Part shown: in pieces, positions 53,884 through 64,000 of the stretch
Position numbering within the stretch: the first letter of the stretch is position 1
How the letters are laid out: each line of letters starts with the position of its first letter
NCBI GenBank assembly: GCA_958450325.1
Contig: OY288256.1
Span: 45,712,953-45,776,952 of the forward strand
Origin: Agrostemma githago
Taxonomy: Eukaryota > Streptophyta > Magnoliopsida > Caryophyllales > Caryophyllaceae
Length of the DNA: 64,000 nucleotides
Direction: 5' to 3'
Notes under the pieces: model-generated
The model's input: only the letters and a program-made list of their open reading frames with translations
Database searches by the model: none
Told to the model about the DNA's origin: nothing
Made by a program: the position numbers and the translations under genes

Positions 53884-55555
53884 CTAAGGCATTTTTCCCT
53901 TTCCCTTGTCCTTAGCTTCTTTTTCGGTCCACTTACGTCGACGTTGAGGTGAGCGCTCCCGAATAACCAAGGGAACCTCCTTAACCCGGGCTCGTTTCTT
54001 CAAACTCGATTCCCCGGTCACCTCAGTCAGCCCTAATCAAGCCCTCACCCTCTCGGGTAGTCGCTCGCGCGGGCCTAGCCTATCCCGGGCCGCCAATTTC
54101 GGCCCAAGCCTTCTCTCCAAGTCGCTAGCACCGGTCTCTTTAGCTCGAGTCTTAGTTTTTGACTTAGGACCTGACTTTGTCCGGACGAGAGTAGTTGAAG
54201 TTTCCTCTTCGTCAAAGAACCATCTATTGTCCTTTACCGATTCTCTACGGGCTAGGTCAAAAGCCTCGTCGGTCTTTAAAGCTCTACGGGCCTCTTTAGA
54301 TTCTTCAGAAGCCCACTTGAGATATGACTCGGAAACCTAAACGGTCTGACAAGGGCGAGGTATAGTCCATACAACACGGGTAAACCATCGTTGTAACCAC
54401 GTGTCACACATAAAGTCCGTCAATTGGAGCGAAATGCTAATGATTGCTTCATTCTCGGGAATATGCTGAAACGAACCGAACTGCCTTAAGATACGATCTG
54501 GGTAAATATGGACGGTCCAATCCAAAGACTAGATCACCAGGTAACAGGCTTTGTCTCTTTTAGCTAGTCCCGTCAACTTCGAGAGGAACCACCAAATTAC
54601 GTTCCACCTAATCAAAGGCCCACCATGGAATTTTAACTCTTCATCCCAATAGCTCCGATTTATGTGATGCTCGAGCTTATTAGTCAGGACTGTGAGCCAA
54701 TTTGACAGCTTCGATATCTGGATATGCTCACCGGGGGCTCTATAATCGACAGGCGCTCGGATAACCAGATCTGCAAAAAAATTCCGAAAAGTCAAAAACT
54801 TTTGAAAAGTCAAAAATTCCGAAAAAAAATTTTAAAAAAAAATTCGAAATATTTGGGAAATTCGAAAAAATTTCGGGGAAAAAAAAAATTCGAAATAAAA
54901 AACGGTCCAATACCTGCAGAAGGCGAATACTTCCCGTTAATTGCTGATCCGGGTCAAGTCTCCTAGCGTCAAGGCCCATAATAATCTCTCCAGTTATCAG
55001 CCAAGCTGGGCTGTGACCTGCCTCCATTTGGTCATCTATGCTGATCAGCCTGATTTCGCCTAAACACGAGTCAGCATCCATCCGACCTTCAAAGGCATAT
55101 CGATGCAGCATACAAAGGGCAAAAGCCCTACGCCTATGGGTAGAAGTAATTCTTGCGCCGTTGGGATCCATGAATTTGTCAGCAAGGTCAAACTGGGACA
55201 CAGAACTCCCCTTTACCATACGAGCTGTCTCAGCATGTGACAACCCAAGAAAATCCCTCAATCTCCTCCTTAGATCAGGATAAAAAGAAGGAATAGCAGG
55301 ATGAGCATTGGGACACCAACCCCCTACGACTGCAATCTCTTCAGGAAGGGGACATATTTCTCCCCGAGGAAAGGCAAAAACATGATGGGTAGTATCCCAA
55401 AAGGTTAAGCAAGCGTCCAAGAAATGTGAATCCACCTTAAGTCGCTGAAGCGGGAATAAAGCAACAATTCCCATCTGAGTTAGCTGAACTTTATCTTCGT
55501 CTCGAAAATTCCGGGCCCACGCCTGAAGCATCGCGGTCAGATGTTCGATACCCAT
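53884..55555 (-). pseudogene. Antisense DUF7745-like gene of element A (one intron, frameshifted)
   Basis: Encoded against the direction of gag-pol. Exon 1 (55555 down to 54914) gives FWDTTHHVFAFPRGEICPLP and EEIAVVGGW, the signature block of the DUF7745/plant-mobile-domain group, then GHSPAWLITGEIIMGLD and IRLLQ. An intron of 143 bp, 54771-54913, is bounded by GT and AG (CTGCAG|GTATTGG ... TTTTGCAG|ATCTGG) and is very A/T-rich. Exon 2 opens IWLSERLSIIEPP, aligning with the copy at 22783. A frame change near 54720 and a stop near 54527 follow. The tail carries basic clusters (KKRARVK, RRRKWTEKEAKDK) that could be nuclear localisation signals, ending at 53884. Antisense ORFs of this type are known in Tat-lineage elements; their role is unknown. 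Confidence 0.75.
54771..54913 (-). other. Intron of the antisense gene in element A
   Basis: GT...AG boundaries, 143 bp, with many TTTTTCGAA and GACTTTTC-like words. It sits at the same codon position as the 85-bp intron at 22698-22782 in the homologous gene (between TLQ/LLQ and V/IWL), although the two introns are not similar in sequence. Confidence 0.7.
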
Positions 55556-55657
55556 AGCAAAAGTTTTGTTTTGTCTTAAAAGTCTAAAGGGATTTTAAGA
55601 TAGAAGAAAATATTTGGGTTGGAATATGAGAAGATTAAGGGCAAGAACTCTCGATTT

Positions 55658-55668
55658 ATAATAGAGAA
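55658..55668 (-). promoter_or_regulatory. TATA box of the antisense gene in element A
   Basis: The minus strand reads CTCTATTATAAATCGAGAG, about 105 bp upstream of the ATG at 55555. Element E has inserted 75 bp further upstream (55742), so any palindrome cluster or distal promoter part would now lie beyond E. Confidence 0.5.
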
Positions 55669-56729
55669 AATCCCTTTCCTAGTCACCACGGGAATAGGAA
55701 TTTTTATCATACTCCCTACTTCATCTAGGCATACAGGCCTATGATGCGCGTCAGATTGTCGCCTATCTCACACAATCAAACAATATTTATAAACTCCAAC
55801 TAACTACTACGTAGTAGCGGTAAGTCGGGGATCGATCCTCAGGGACGGTCTAGGTAAAGTCGGTCGAGTCAAAGTCTAAGCACGTTTGGACGTTCGGGGT
55901 CTATTTTTGGGGTTTTTCGGGTTAAGTCTACACTAAAAAGCTATAACTACGAGAAGCGAGTCTAATAAGGAGAAGGTGTTAGGGGGAGTCGGGAATCGGA
56001 AATTGGGTTCTATGAGTCTCGGAATCGAGTTTTAGTCACAACGTCGATAAGGGAAAATGCCACCTTTCGGTTTCTTCGCCCAACCCACCTATACCCACTT
56101 TCGCGGCGAAAGGGTAAGTCTCAAGTTAAGCTCATTTCTGCCCCGAGTTTCCCCATATTGGTAGAAATGAGTCAAGGTCAATCTAGCGCAGTCTAGGTCA
56201 ACAAAGACACAAAAACTCAAACTTGATAAATCAACATGCAAACAACCCACCAACATCCCTCAATTCAAATTACCCAAAATCTTCCTCCCTTAACCCCTAA
56301 CAAGAAATTTACTCACTATTCATAATGGAAACTACTAAAATAATAACTAAGAAGAAATCTAGAACGAAATTAAATCTAACTAGAGATTAGGAAGAGGAAG
56401 AGAAATATACCGTCTACGGAGGAAAACGGTAATAATAATAATAATAATAAAAGAAGAAGCTTGATGAAGATGACAATGGATTTGTCACTAACCCCTTGAA
56501 AATCTCCAAAAGAACTTCAATAAAAACTAAAGATAGAGTCTTTACTCCAATTAATTAGATCTAGAATAGGTAGAGATTTTTGGATTGTCACCCTCCAAAA
56601 ATCTCCTTACTAATTAATCTACTAATAATATTCTACTAATATAATCTACTACTAATTTACTAATAGCTTAGGTAGTGTTGTGTGAGGTGGTGGAATTGTA
56701 ATTTTGCCTCCTCCTCAAATGAGGAGTTA

Positions 56730-56741
56730 CATATATATATA
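56730..56741 (-). promoter_or_regulatory. TATA box of element E LTR
   Basis: The minus strand reads CTATATATATATGTAAC, about 100 bp downstream of the nearest palindromic word. It is the expected core promoter of the E transcript. Confidence 0.65.
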
Positions 56742-56836
56742 GAGAGGAGAGAAAAGACGGGTCTAAACCCTAGTCTTCTAAGCCCAATAAGGGACGCCCA
56801 AATGCCCATCGACTAAACTTCACCCTATCATTCCCA

Positions 56837-57090
56837 TCCGGTGAAATTTCGCCCTGCGGCTTAACGAATTAATCCCACCGGGTGAAATTTCACCCGGTGA
56901 AATTTTCTTCTCATTTTGCGGTTTTTGGCGCTTTTCTCCATCGGGCAAAATTTCACCCGGTGGGCGAAATTTCGCCAGGTCATTTTCGCCCGGTGAACTT
57001 CATCGGGTGAAATTTTGCCCGGTGAACTTTTTTGTCCGAAATATCATTCTGGGAGGAACACCGTCGGGCGAAATTTCGCCCGGTCAAATC
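56837..57090. repeat. CGGGYGAAATTTCRCCCG palindrome cluster in element E LTR
   Basis: About eight full or partial words, for example CGGGTGAAATTTCACCCG and CGGGCGAAATTTCGCCCG, in 250 bp. Each word can fold on itself or pair with its neighbours. The position relative to the TATA box matches that of the unrelated words in families D and C. Confidence 0.9.
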
Positions 57091-57595
57091 TCATCGGGTG
57101 AAATTTTGTCCTGTGACTTCAGAGGGCTATAACTCTCTTGTTTGAACTTCGATTGGGGCGTGTGATATGTCGATGGAAATCTAAGAAGATAAGCTTTCAC
57201 CTCCAACTGAAATCGCTTCGATCCGACGTCTAGAACTCTAGATATATTCATTTGAAGTTCGACCTCTCCGGTGAAGATGCTCAATGGACTATTGTTTTTC
57301 CTTTTCGCTCAAGGTTTCACCTCTTGGGTTTGGACTTGGGGTTTGACTCGATCTCTTGACTTTCTCCTCTAGCTTCAATTCGCCTCTTTCTTCACGAACA
57401 CGTACCTAAAAGACAAAAACACACAAAAGCAGTACGAAATTCTACGAAAAAGACAGTAAATACGAAAAAACCAAATTCAAAATAGAAAATACGAAATATA
57501 GTCAAAAATGAGTTATATTGACGTTAAAGCACACAAAATCGAGTCAAATACAAGTGAAAATAGGGGGTAAAACGGTCCAAATTTGCGTGTTATCA

Positions 57596-57612
57596 ATTCC
57601 CCCACACTTAAA
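57596..57612 (-). other. Polypurine tract of element E
   Basis: The minus strand reads GTTTAAGTGTGGGGGAAT directly before the LTR start TGATAAC. Close copies of the motif occur internally at about 58811-58828 and 58912-58925. Confidence 0.8.
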
Positions 57613-60430
57613 CTCTACTCGTCCTCGAGTAACTCATTAGACTAATCCACGACCCATAAATAAATAACACGCAAAAACAAAAACACTAAACACAAGAACG
57701 AAAAACAAACATCACACACAGATCACAAGTTTTCAAATCAAAAGTCACGATTCTAAAATCCAACTAATATATAGAATATGAATACTAAAATTACTAAATC
57801 GGTTGTAAAAATAATTATTACATATTTCTTGGCCTCGGTCCAAGCTATGTCAGGATGTGTGGCGGAGATGGAGTGAGTACTCCCATATAGTTATCGACAA
57901 AAGTATACAAGTCCCGGCCACTTGCAAAAACAAGGGCTAGGGTCGTCCTAATCGCCCAAGTAACATAAGAACCGATCCAAATGAAAGATATGAATATCAA
58001 AAATACTCGGGGGGAGGAATCGTCTTTCTTTTCTTTTCTTTTCTTTTTCTTTTCTCATTTTTCTTTTCTTTCCATTCTTTCTTTTTTCTTTCTTTTTCTT
58101 TCTTTCTTTTCTTCTTCTCCTCCTTATTCTTTTCTTTTGAGTTTTTGAGAATTTTTCTTTGTAGGCACATTTTTGATGTTTGAGCTCATTTGAATAGAAG
58201 GGAATGCAAAGCTCAATATCAATCATAACCAAACTCTTATTTGTGGAGCATTTTTGATGTTTGAGCTCATTTGAATAGAAGGGAATGCAAAACTCAATAT
58301 CAATCATAACCAAACTCTTATTTGTGGAGCATTTTTGTGGAATGATGGATCGTAAAGGATAGAAGTCACTTGGGTTATAGTCACCTAGACAAGCATACAG
58401 TGTCGAAATCACAACACGGGAGGTGGAAGGTGGACATAAGTGAGGTACACACCCGAGCGACTTACAGTAGGAGGACAATCAATATATAATATTTAAAATC
58501 AACCAACAAGTAATAGAAAAATCCATGCTCTTTAAAGAAGTTGAGGGTTAGAAAAATGATTTTATCAAGGAAAACAAGTGAAACACGAAAACAAAAATCT
58601 TTTTGGAATTTTTGGATTTTTAAATTTTTAGGAATTTTCAAGTTTTATCAAATGAAAACACAAAACATGACAAGACACAAGGACAATAAACAAAACACAA
58701 GGCTACAATCCATAACAACCACAAATAAACATATAAACTTCACCAAAATATCCTCCAACAACAACATCAACCACAATCCTCAAGCAACAATGAATCGTCA
58801 ATACAAACACACTCCCCCCACACTTAAACCGAACATTGTCCTCAATGTTCAAAATTAGGGAGGGAAAGGAAGGGTGGGTGGGTAAGAAATTACCGTTTAA
58901 AGCATAAGCTGTCCCCCACACTTGAACGATTCCGTGCTTCTTATCCATTTTTCATCCATTGTCGTTGTTTGTTGGAGGTACCTACAAAGAAAAACACACA
59001 AACACGGACACACATAAAAAGAACACAACAAAAGCTATTAGAATAAAAACTACTATTAAACTAAACCAAGCCGATACGGGGCAATTAACGGGCCCGCTCC
59101 GTCCCTTCAACTCACATCGAAATACCTATGAGGTAAGGTACTCCCATGCAAGGCAAGTTGGGTCTTGCTCAAAATCGTGGACGCAACTAAACTCACACAA
59201 AACATAAACGAACAAACACACAAACGGACGAACGAATAAACAAACAAACAAAAATAGTTGCATCCAAACATGAAAACACCAAATCCCTCATCGAGACGGC
59301 GGGAAAGACACCAATAGATTACTCGAGACAAGTACAAACATTCCAAAGTTACTTACTCAAAATGAAGTGGACTAAAGTCTAATAGGATGACATTAAATCA
59401 CTAAAAACATTGATGATTTATCTAGGTCCTCTTAATCAACTAAAAAGCGTACAACGGGGCGTTAAACGGAATGGAAATGAGTAAACCATGGAGTTAGTCG
59501 ACACTGGAGGTAAGTGTAATCCCGACCTTTTCGCAAAAGGAAAGAGGATCGTCCCAAACCTAAAGATATCTTCAAGTAAGGTCACCTAAATAGGTACGGG
59601 ATCCGGTAACCAAGGCCTTATCACTCCATGGGGGGTCAAGGTGGTCAAATGCAAACCCCGATGTAAACTACTTAGTGGAGAAAGTGGACTCAAGCTAAAA
59701 GATCAATGAAATTTTTGTTTCATTGCCATTCTAGTAGAATAGAGGCCAAAATCAAAATGTGTCACCAACGAGGGAAGGTGAACACTCGTAAGCAAGTCTC
59801 ACAATTGGGTTTTCGAAAACATTTACCTAAACACATTAAACAAAACACAAAAGAACACAACAAAGTAAAAAAAACAACTACAAGTAAAACCGAGCACTCC
59901 AATCTTCTTCAAATAGTCAACACAACCACAACCACCAATTCCAAAACGTTCACCAAATGAACCTCCAAAGCATACAAGCCCATACTCCCATGTGAATAAG
60001 GGAAGGGGAGAAAAATATGGGTAAAAAGGGATTACCGAATGGCCTTCACTTTTTAATACCTCAAGTCCTTATATATGCTATGAAGTGGGTGATATTCCTA
60101 TAAGAAGGGAGAAAACAAGGCAATACAAGGAAGACAATAACTACATCCCACAACAACTACAAATAACGACACAATTACATCACAATTATGAATACACCAC
60201 CAATTCTCCAACAAGATACAAGCAAACATCACAATCCATAATCCCGAATGGAACAATTAAGTAGAATCTCTTCCACACTTTGATTGCTTCCAAATTCTTC
60301 ATCATCTATCCATGTTGGCTTCTTGTTGGAGATTCCTACAAATAAAAACGAAACACAAAAAACGTAAACATGCACAAAAAAGCTTGGGTTGCCTCCCAAG
60401 AAGCGCGGTTTTGGCTAGGACCGCCAAACC
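57613..60430 (-). other. Non-coding 3' region of element E
   Basis: No gene is seen. It contains a pyrimidine-rich stretch (58020-58135), two copies of an 84-bp block with AGCATTTTTGATGTTTGAGC (about 58167-58250 and 58251-58335), two internal polypurine-like motifs (58811 and 58912), and blocks shared with family D: GGGTCTTGCTCAAAATCGTG (59160), AGTCGACACTGGAGGTAAGTG (59498), the CATTCTAGTAGAAT block (about 59727) and GGTTTTCGAAAAC (59803). The 176-residue lysine/arginine-rich frame at 57948-58478 is a low-complexity artefact. Confidence 0.6.
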
Positions 60431-62929
60431 TTAAAGTTTATTTGTCTTCAAAGTGTAATCTCCACCGTACCCATCAAGGGCTCGGAGGAGTAATTCAAAG
60501 GCTCTAGAAGAGTCTTCAGAAAGGCTCATGTAGCCGAGCCAAGCTATCATGAGAAGCTTCCAAGTCGGAAGCGATAAGAAGTCTTCAAATCCACGAAGCC
60601 TGGGTTTGTAATGGTCTCCCGGGTCTTTCCATTTCACAAGTCCAAGCGACCATTTCTTTCCAAAACACCTTCTAGCTTTCCAAAAGTTCACAATCTCACC
60701 ACTCGACATGAAAGGCGGTTTAGGAGCTAATTCCCCATTGTACATCCCCATATCTTCTTCAAGTTGCGGGCCCATATCCCTAAATCTTAAAACGTCACTT
60801 GTCCCTATATCATCGTGAAGGAGAGATTCGAAACTTTTACCGGCGGTTTCAACCTCTCCTAGACCAAAGTTTAGCTCACTAGCAAAGGACACGTAATGTT
60901 CTTCGGCATTCTCGCACAAGGGCAACTTAATTTCACCATCATCCCAAGACTTAACAAGGCCTATAACATCATTCAACTCATCCCGGAGACTCGTATCCTC
61001 GACATTCTCGATTGCATTCTCCATGTGGCAGTTTTGGGATTCGAGTTCCTTGTTGGGAGTAAAAGTGGTGATCTCTATCCTTGATGACAAAATATTGCCA
61101 TTCTCATCGATATCTTCAATGATCACTACTTCACCTTGAGTTGCTTTCTTGGATTGCATTGTGGGGTAAGGAAACTTGGTGTCCATAAGCTTTCCACCAT
61201 TTTTCATTCCATGAATGATGGTTGATTTTTCATGAATGGCCTTGGTGGAGGGCAAGGAGAATTCTACCTTCTCGATCATGTCCACAAATCGGCTACACTT
61301 GATATTACCTTTTTGAACTTTAGCTTGTTGCGGAAATGGTAAAGTTGGTGCATAGATCGATGGAGGTGGAACATTGGATTCCTTCTCCTCCATTGCTTTC
61401 TCGGTCTCTTGCCTTCTAGCTTCCTTCAATTTTCGTTGTTTTTCTTCGGCCTTTGCAACTAACTCAAATTCTTCTCGAATTCCCCGGTTTTTTTTGGGAG
61501 AATCGGGAGTAATGACATGTGGTGCTTTTTGTTGTTGCAAATTTGGGGTTGCCTCGGTACTCAAGTGATTGTGAGGGTTTTCAAGCTCCTTTCCTTCTCT
61601 TTTGAGAACAACATGGGTTTGGCATGGTGGATCCCTTGGGTGTTGAGGTTGATCGGGAAAGTCATGAGGTGGGTGCATGGGAGTAGCTAAGGCTTTGGAT
61701 GCTCGTTGAGATATCAAGAGTTCGAGCTTTGCCTTGTCTTTCGCAATCTCATTCATCAAATACTCTATTGTTCTTCGCAATTCATTTAATGAATTGTCCC
61801 AATGACCACTTTCTTGACTTTGTTGAGAATGACCTTGGTTGCCAAAGAATTGAGAGGGTCCATTGTAGCTTTGAGAGTGTAATCCTCTACGACCTTGATT
61901 ACCTTGGCAATTCGGGTTTCCTTGATACACTTCGTTGACTAAAGACTTTCTCATATCAATGGTCGAACCATACCCTTGACCATTACCTTGACCATGTTGA
62001 TGATTTCCTTGATTTCCATAAAAAGGAGAGGGTTGATTATGTCTTTGAAAATTGAACCCTTGGTACCCTTGATTTGGCCCTTGATTGCCTTGATAATTTC
62101 ATTGATAGCCTTGATCGAACCCTTAATTATGATAATTGTTTCCTTGATTATGGTAGTTGTTCCCTTGATTTGAACTTTGATTATGGAAGTCCCTTTGAAC
62201 ATGATAATTTCTACCTTGGTTGTTGAAGTTTTCCCTTTGGTAAGGTGACATATGTGGAGGCACTTTGACAGACCCTTGGTTTGAAAATGTTTGTTGATTG
62301 GAATTGAAGGGTCTTTGCATTGGAGTACGGTTTGCATTCATAGCCTCATTGGTTAGCTCTTCCTTTTCCAATTGGAGTTTCATTTCATTGGTCATAGGAG
62401 AATTTTCGTCTCCCATTTTCTTGATAGGGTTGGCTTCAACTAACTTCTCTTTGGAAGAGCATACATGTTCAAAGGCATCTTCTTGAGGGAGCTTATGGAA
62501 AGTGTCTTGTTTAACTTCATTGATCAAGGAATCTTTAAACTCAAACTCATTCGGAATGGTTTCATAGGAAACGGGGGAAGAAAATTCCTCGTGAGTGAGT
62601 TGTGATTGTGAACCAAGAGTTGTCTTTTGAAGGCTTTTTGATGATGGAGGTGATATGGGAGGTGAATGGGTTGGAGAATATTCTTGTGGAGATGGTGTTT
62701 CTTGTGGATTTGGAGTTATGAGAGGAGTTGTAGAAGGTGAATTTTGTGGAAAGAAAGGTTTAAGTGTTGTGGATGTTGGTGATATGGATGGATTTGGGAG
62801 GGATGGAAGGTTAGTATGTATGGTTGGTGGTGTGAGGTACGGATGTGGAATCACTCTAGTTGAGATATTTATCGGGAATCTCAAGGCTTGAGATGCCATC
62901 TTTGGCTCGGGACCGAACCGAAGAGGCAA
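60431..62929 (-). pseudogene. Gag-like protein of element E (interrupted)
   Basis: The only coding region of E. The first frame (62929-62123; a likely start is MASQALRF at 62899) is proline/serine/threonine-rich and then asparagine/glutamine-rich (NNQGRNYHVQ; QGNNYHN repeated). A stop and frame changes lie between 62122 and 61955. The second frame (61954-60431, 507 residues) has a coiled-coil-like charged segment (KAEEKQRKLKEARRQETEKA, about 165-190), a conserved FVDMIEKVEFSLPSTKAI block, an acidic stretch, and the C-terminal domain shared with family D: ETAGKSFESLLHDDIGTSD, W-ARRCFGKKWS, LVKWKDPGD, LPTWKLLMIAWLG and RAFELLLRALDGYGG. No polymerase or integrase is present. The role is presumed gag-like from its position after the primer site. 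Confidence 0.75.
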
Positions 62930-63051
62930 TTACCTGTTCCTGGCAAACACACTCAAATAGAAGGTGAGTCTCCTAGCACCAAGTGGCACTAGGGTAGAGG
63001 GAGAACAATAACCAAACACGAAAAGACTAAAACTCAACTAACTAATCGCCG

Positions 63052-63069
63052 TCTCCGGCAACAGCGCCA
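63052..63069 (-). other. Primer-binding site of element E
   Basis: The minus strand reads TGGCGCTGTTGCCGGAGA, three bases after the LTR end ...GCATCA. It differs from family D's site (TGGCGCCGTTGCCGGGGA) at two positions, C to T and G to A, both transition-type. Confidence 0.7.
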
Positions 63070-63072
63070 TTT

Positions 63073-64000
63073 TGATGCGCGTCAGATTGTCGCCTATCTA
63101 ACACGATCAAACAATATTTATAAACTCCAACTAACTACTACGTAGTAGCGGTAAGTCGGGGATCGATCCTCAGGGACGGTCTAGGTAAAGTTGGTCGAGT
63201 CAAAGTCTAAGCACGTTTGGACGTTCGGGGTCTACTTTTGGGGTTTTTCGGGTTAAGTCTACACTAAAAAGCTATAACTACGAGAAGCGAGTCTAATAAG
63301 GAGAAGGTGTTAGGGGGAGTCGGGAATCGGAAATTGGGTTCTATGAGTCTCGGAATCGAGTTTTAGTCACAACGTCGATAAGGGAAAATGCCACCTTTCG
63401 GTTTCTTCGCCCAACCCACCTATACCCGCTTTCGCGGCGAAAGGGTAAGTCTCAAGTTAAGCTCATTTCTGCCCCGAGTTTCCCCATATTGGTAGAAATG
63501 AGTCAAGGTCAATCTAGCGCAGTCTAGGTCAACAAAGACACAAAAACTCAAACTTGATAAATCAACATGCAAACAACCCACCAACATCCCTCAATTCAAA
63601 TTACCCAAAATCTTCCTCCCTTAACCCCTAACAAGAAATTTACTCACTATTCATAATGGAAACTACTAAAATAATAACTAAGAAGAAATCTAGAACGAAA
63701 TTAAATCTAACTAGAGATTAGGGAGAGGAAGAGAAATATACCGTCTACGGAGGAAAACGGTAATAATAATAATAAAAGAAGAAGCTTGATGAAGATGACA
63801 ATGGATTTGTCACTAACCCCTTGAAAATCTCCAAAAGAACTTCAATAAAAACTAAAGATGGAGTCTTTACACCAATTAATTAGATCTAGAATAGGTAGAG
63901 ATTTTTGGATTGTCACCCTCCAAAAATCTCCTTACTAATTAATCTACTAATAATATTCTACTAATATAATCTACTACTAATTTACTAATAGCTTAGGTAG
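63073..64000 (-). mobile_element. 5' LTR of element E, cut by window end
   Basis: Repeats 55742 onward for 928 bp to the window edge with about ten differences, including CTCACACAATC versus CTAACACGATC and a shorter AAT repeat. The rest of this LTR, E's right flank and the remainder of element A lie outside. Confidence 0.9.

Larger units (their letters stand above)
55742..57595 (-). mobile_element. 3' LTR of element E (1,854 bp)
   Basis: On the minus strand it runs TGATAACACGCAAATTTGGA ... GACAATCTGACGCGCATCA. It contains the CGGGYGAAATTTCRCCCG cluster (56837-57090), a TATA box (about 56730-56741), and a short AAT microsatellite (56431-56450). It is followed on the right by a polypurine tract. 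The left flank GCCTA (55737-55741) is the presumed target duplication; its partner is outside the window. Compared with the partial right LTR it shows only about ten differences over 900 bp, so the insertion is recent. Confidence 0.85.

Noticed and set aside
57948..58478. 176-residue lysine/arginine-rich minus-strand ORF
   Set aside because: Low-complexity AAAGAAAAG DNA in element E's non-coding region, plus a directly repeated 84-bp block; no domain-like content.

Overview
The window looks like nuclear DNA of a flowering plant, probably a eudicot. It holds one intact-looking intronless host gene (a secreted phytocystatin), several classes of plant MITE, two tRNA-derived SINE-like units, LINE fragments, and mostly nested Ty3/gypsy LTR retrotransposons. 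The family is not named in the sequence; Amaranthaceae would fit the general flavour, but that is a guess.

Layout. 1-1287 is probably the tail of an LTR sitting in a LINE fragment (1288-2345). The cystatin is at 3236-3586. From 3590 to 8740 the DNA is AT-rich and carries a PIF/Harbinger-like MITE, three Stowaway-like MITEs, two SINE-like units and copies of a GACCCGA-rich inverted-repeat element. One copy of that element is split by a 3.67-kb solo-LTR-like insertion (8739-12407) with a CAAAC target duplication. From about 12985 to 25205 are decayed minus-strand Tat-type elements: a partly duplicated LTR, a 45-bp minisatellite, a multi-intron plant-mobile-domain-like pseudogene on the opposite strand, a DUF7745-like antisense gene with its own TATA box, and an integrase fragment.

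That integrase fragment is cut at 25206 by element A, a plus-strand Tat-lineage element (LTR 25206-28013, gag, protease, RT, two RNase H domains, integrase, antisense DUF7745-like ORF). Element A is interrupted twice. The first interruption is an 18.1-kb inverted composite of a non-autonomous family, here called D (31813-49943). It lies between two TCCGG copies and itself carries a LINE with a 5' inversion. The second is a related but distinct minus-strand non-autonomous element, E (55742 to beyond the window end). Element A's right LTR must lie outside the window.

How it fits together. No autonomous element here is intact: gag and pol of A carry frameshifts, and D and E encode only gag-like proteins that share a C-terminal domain, so they would need polymerase supplied from elsewhere. 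The most unusual pattern is that three LTR families each have a cluster of short, family-specific near-palindromic words directly upstream of the LTR TATA box. Family D repeats such a module inside the element, and family C-type words also precede an antisense ORF promoter. Other points of note are the D composite, whose LTR variants suggest an inversion between two elements, the conserved antisense-gene promoter, and repeated polypurine-tract-like motifs.
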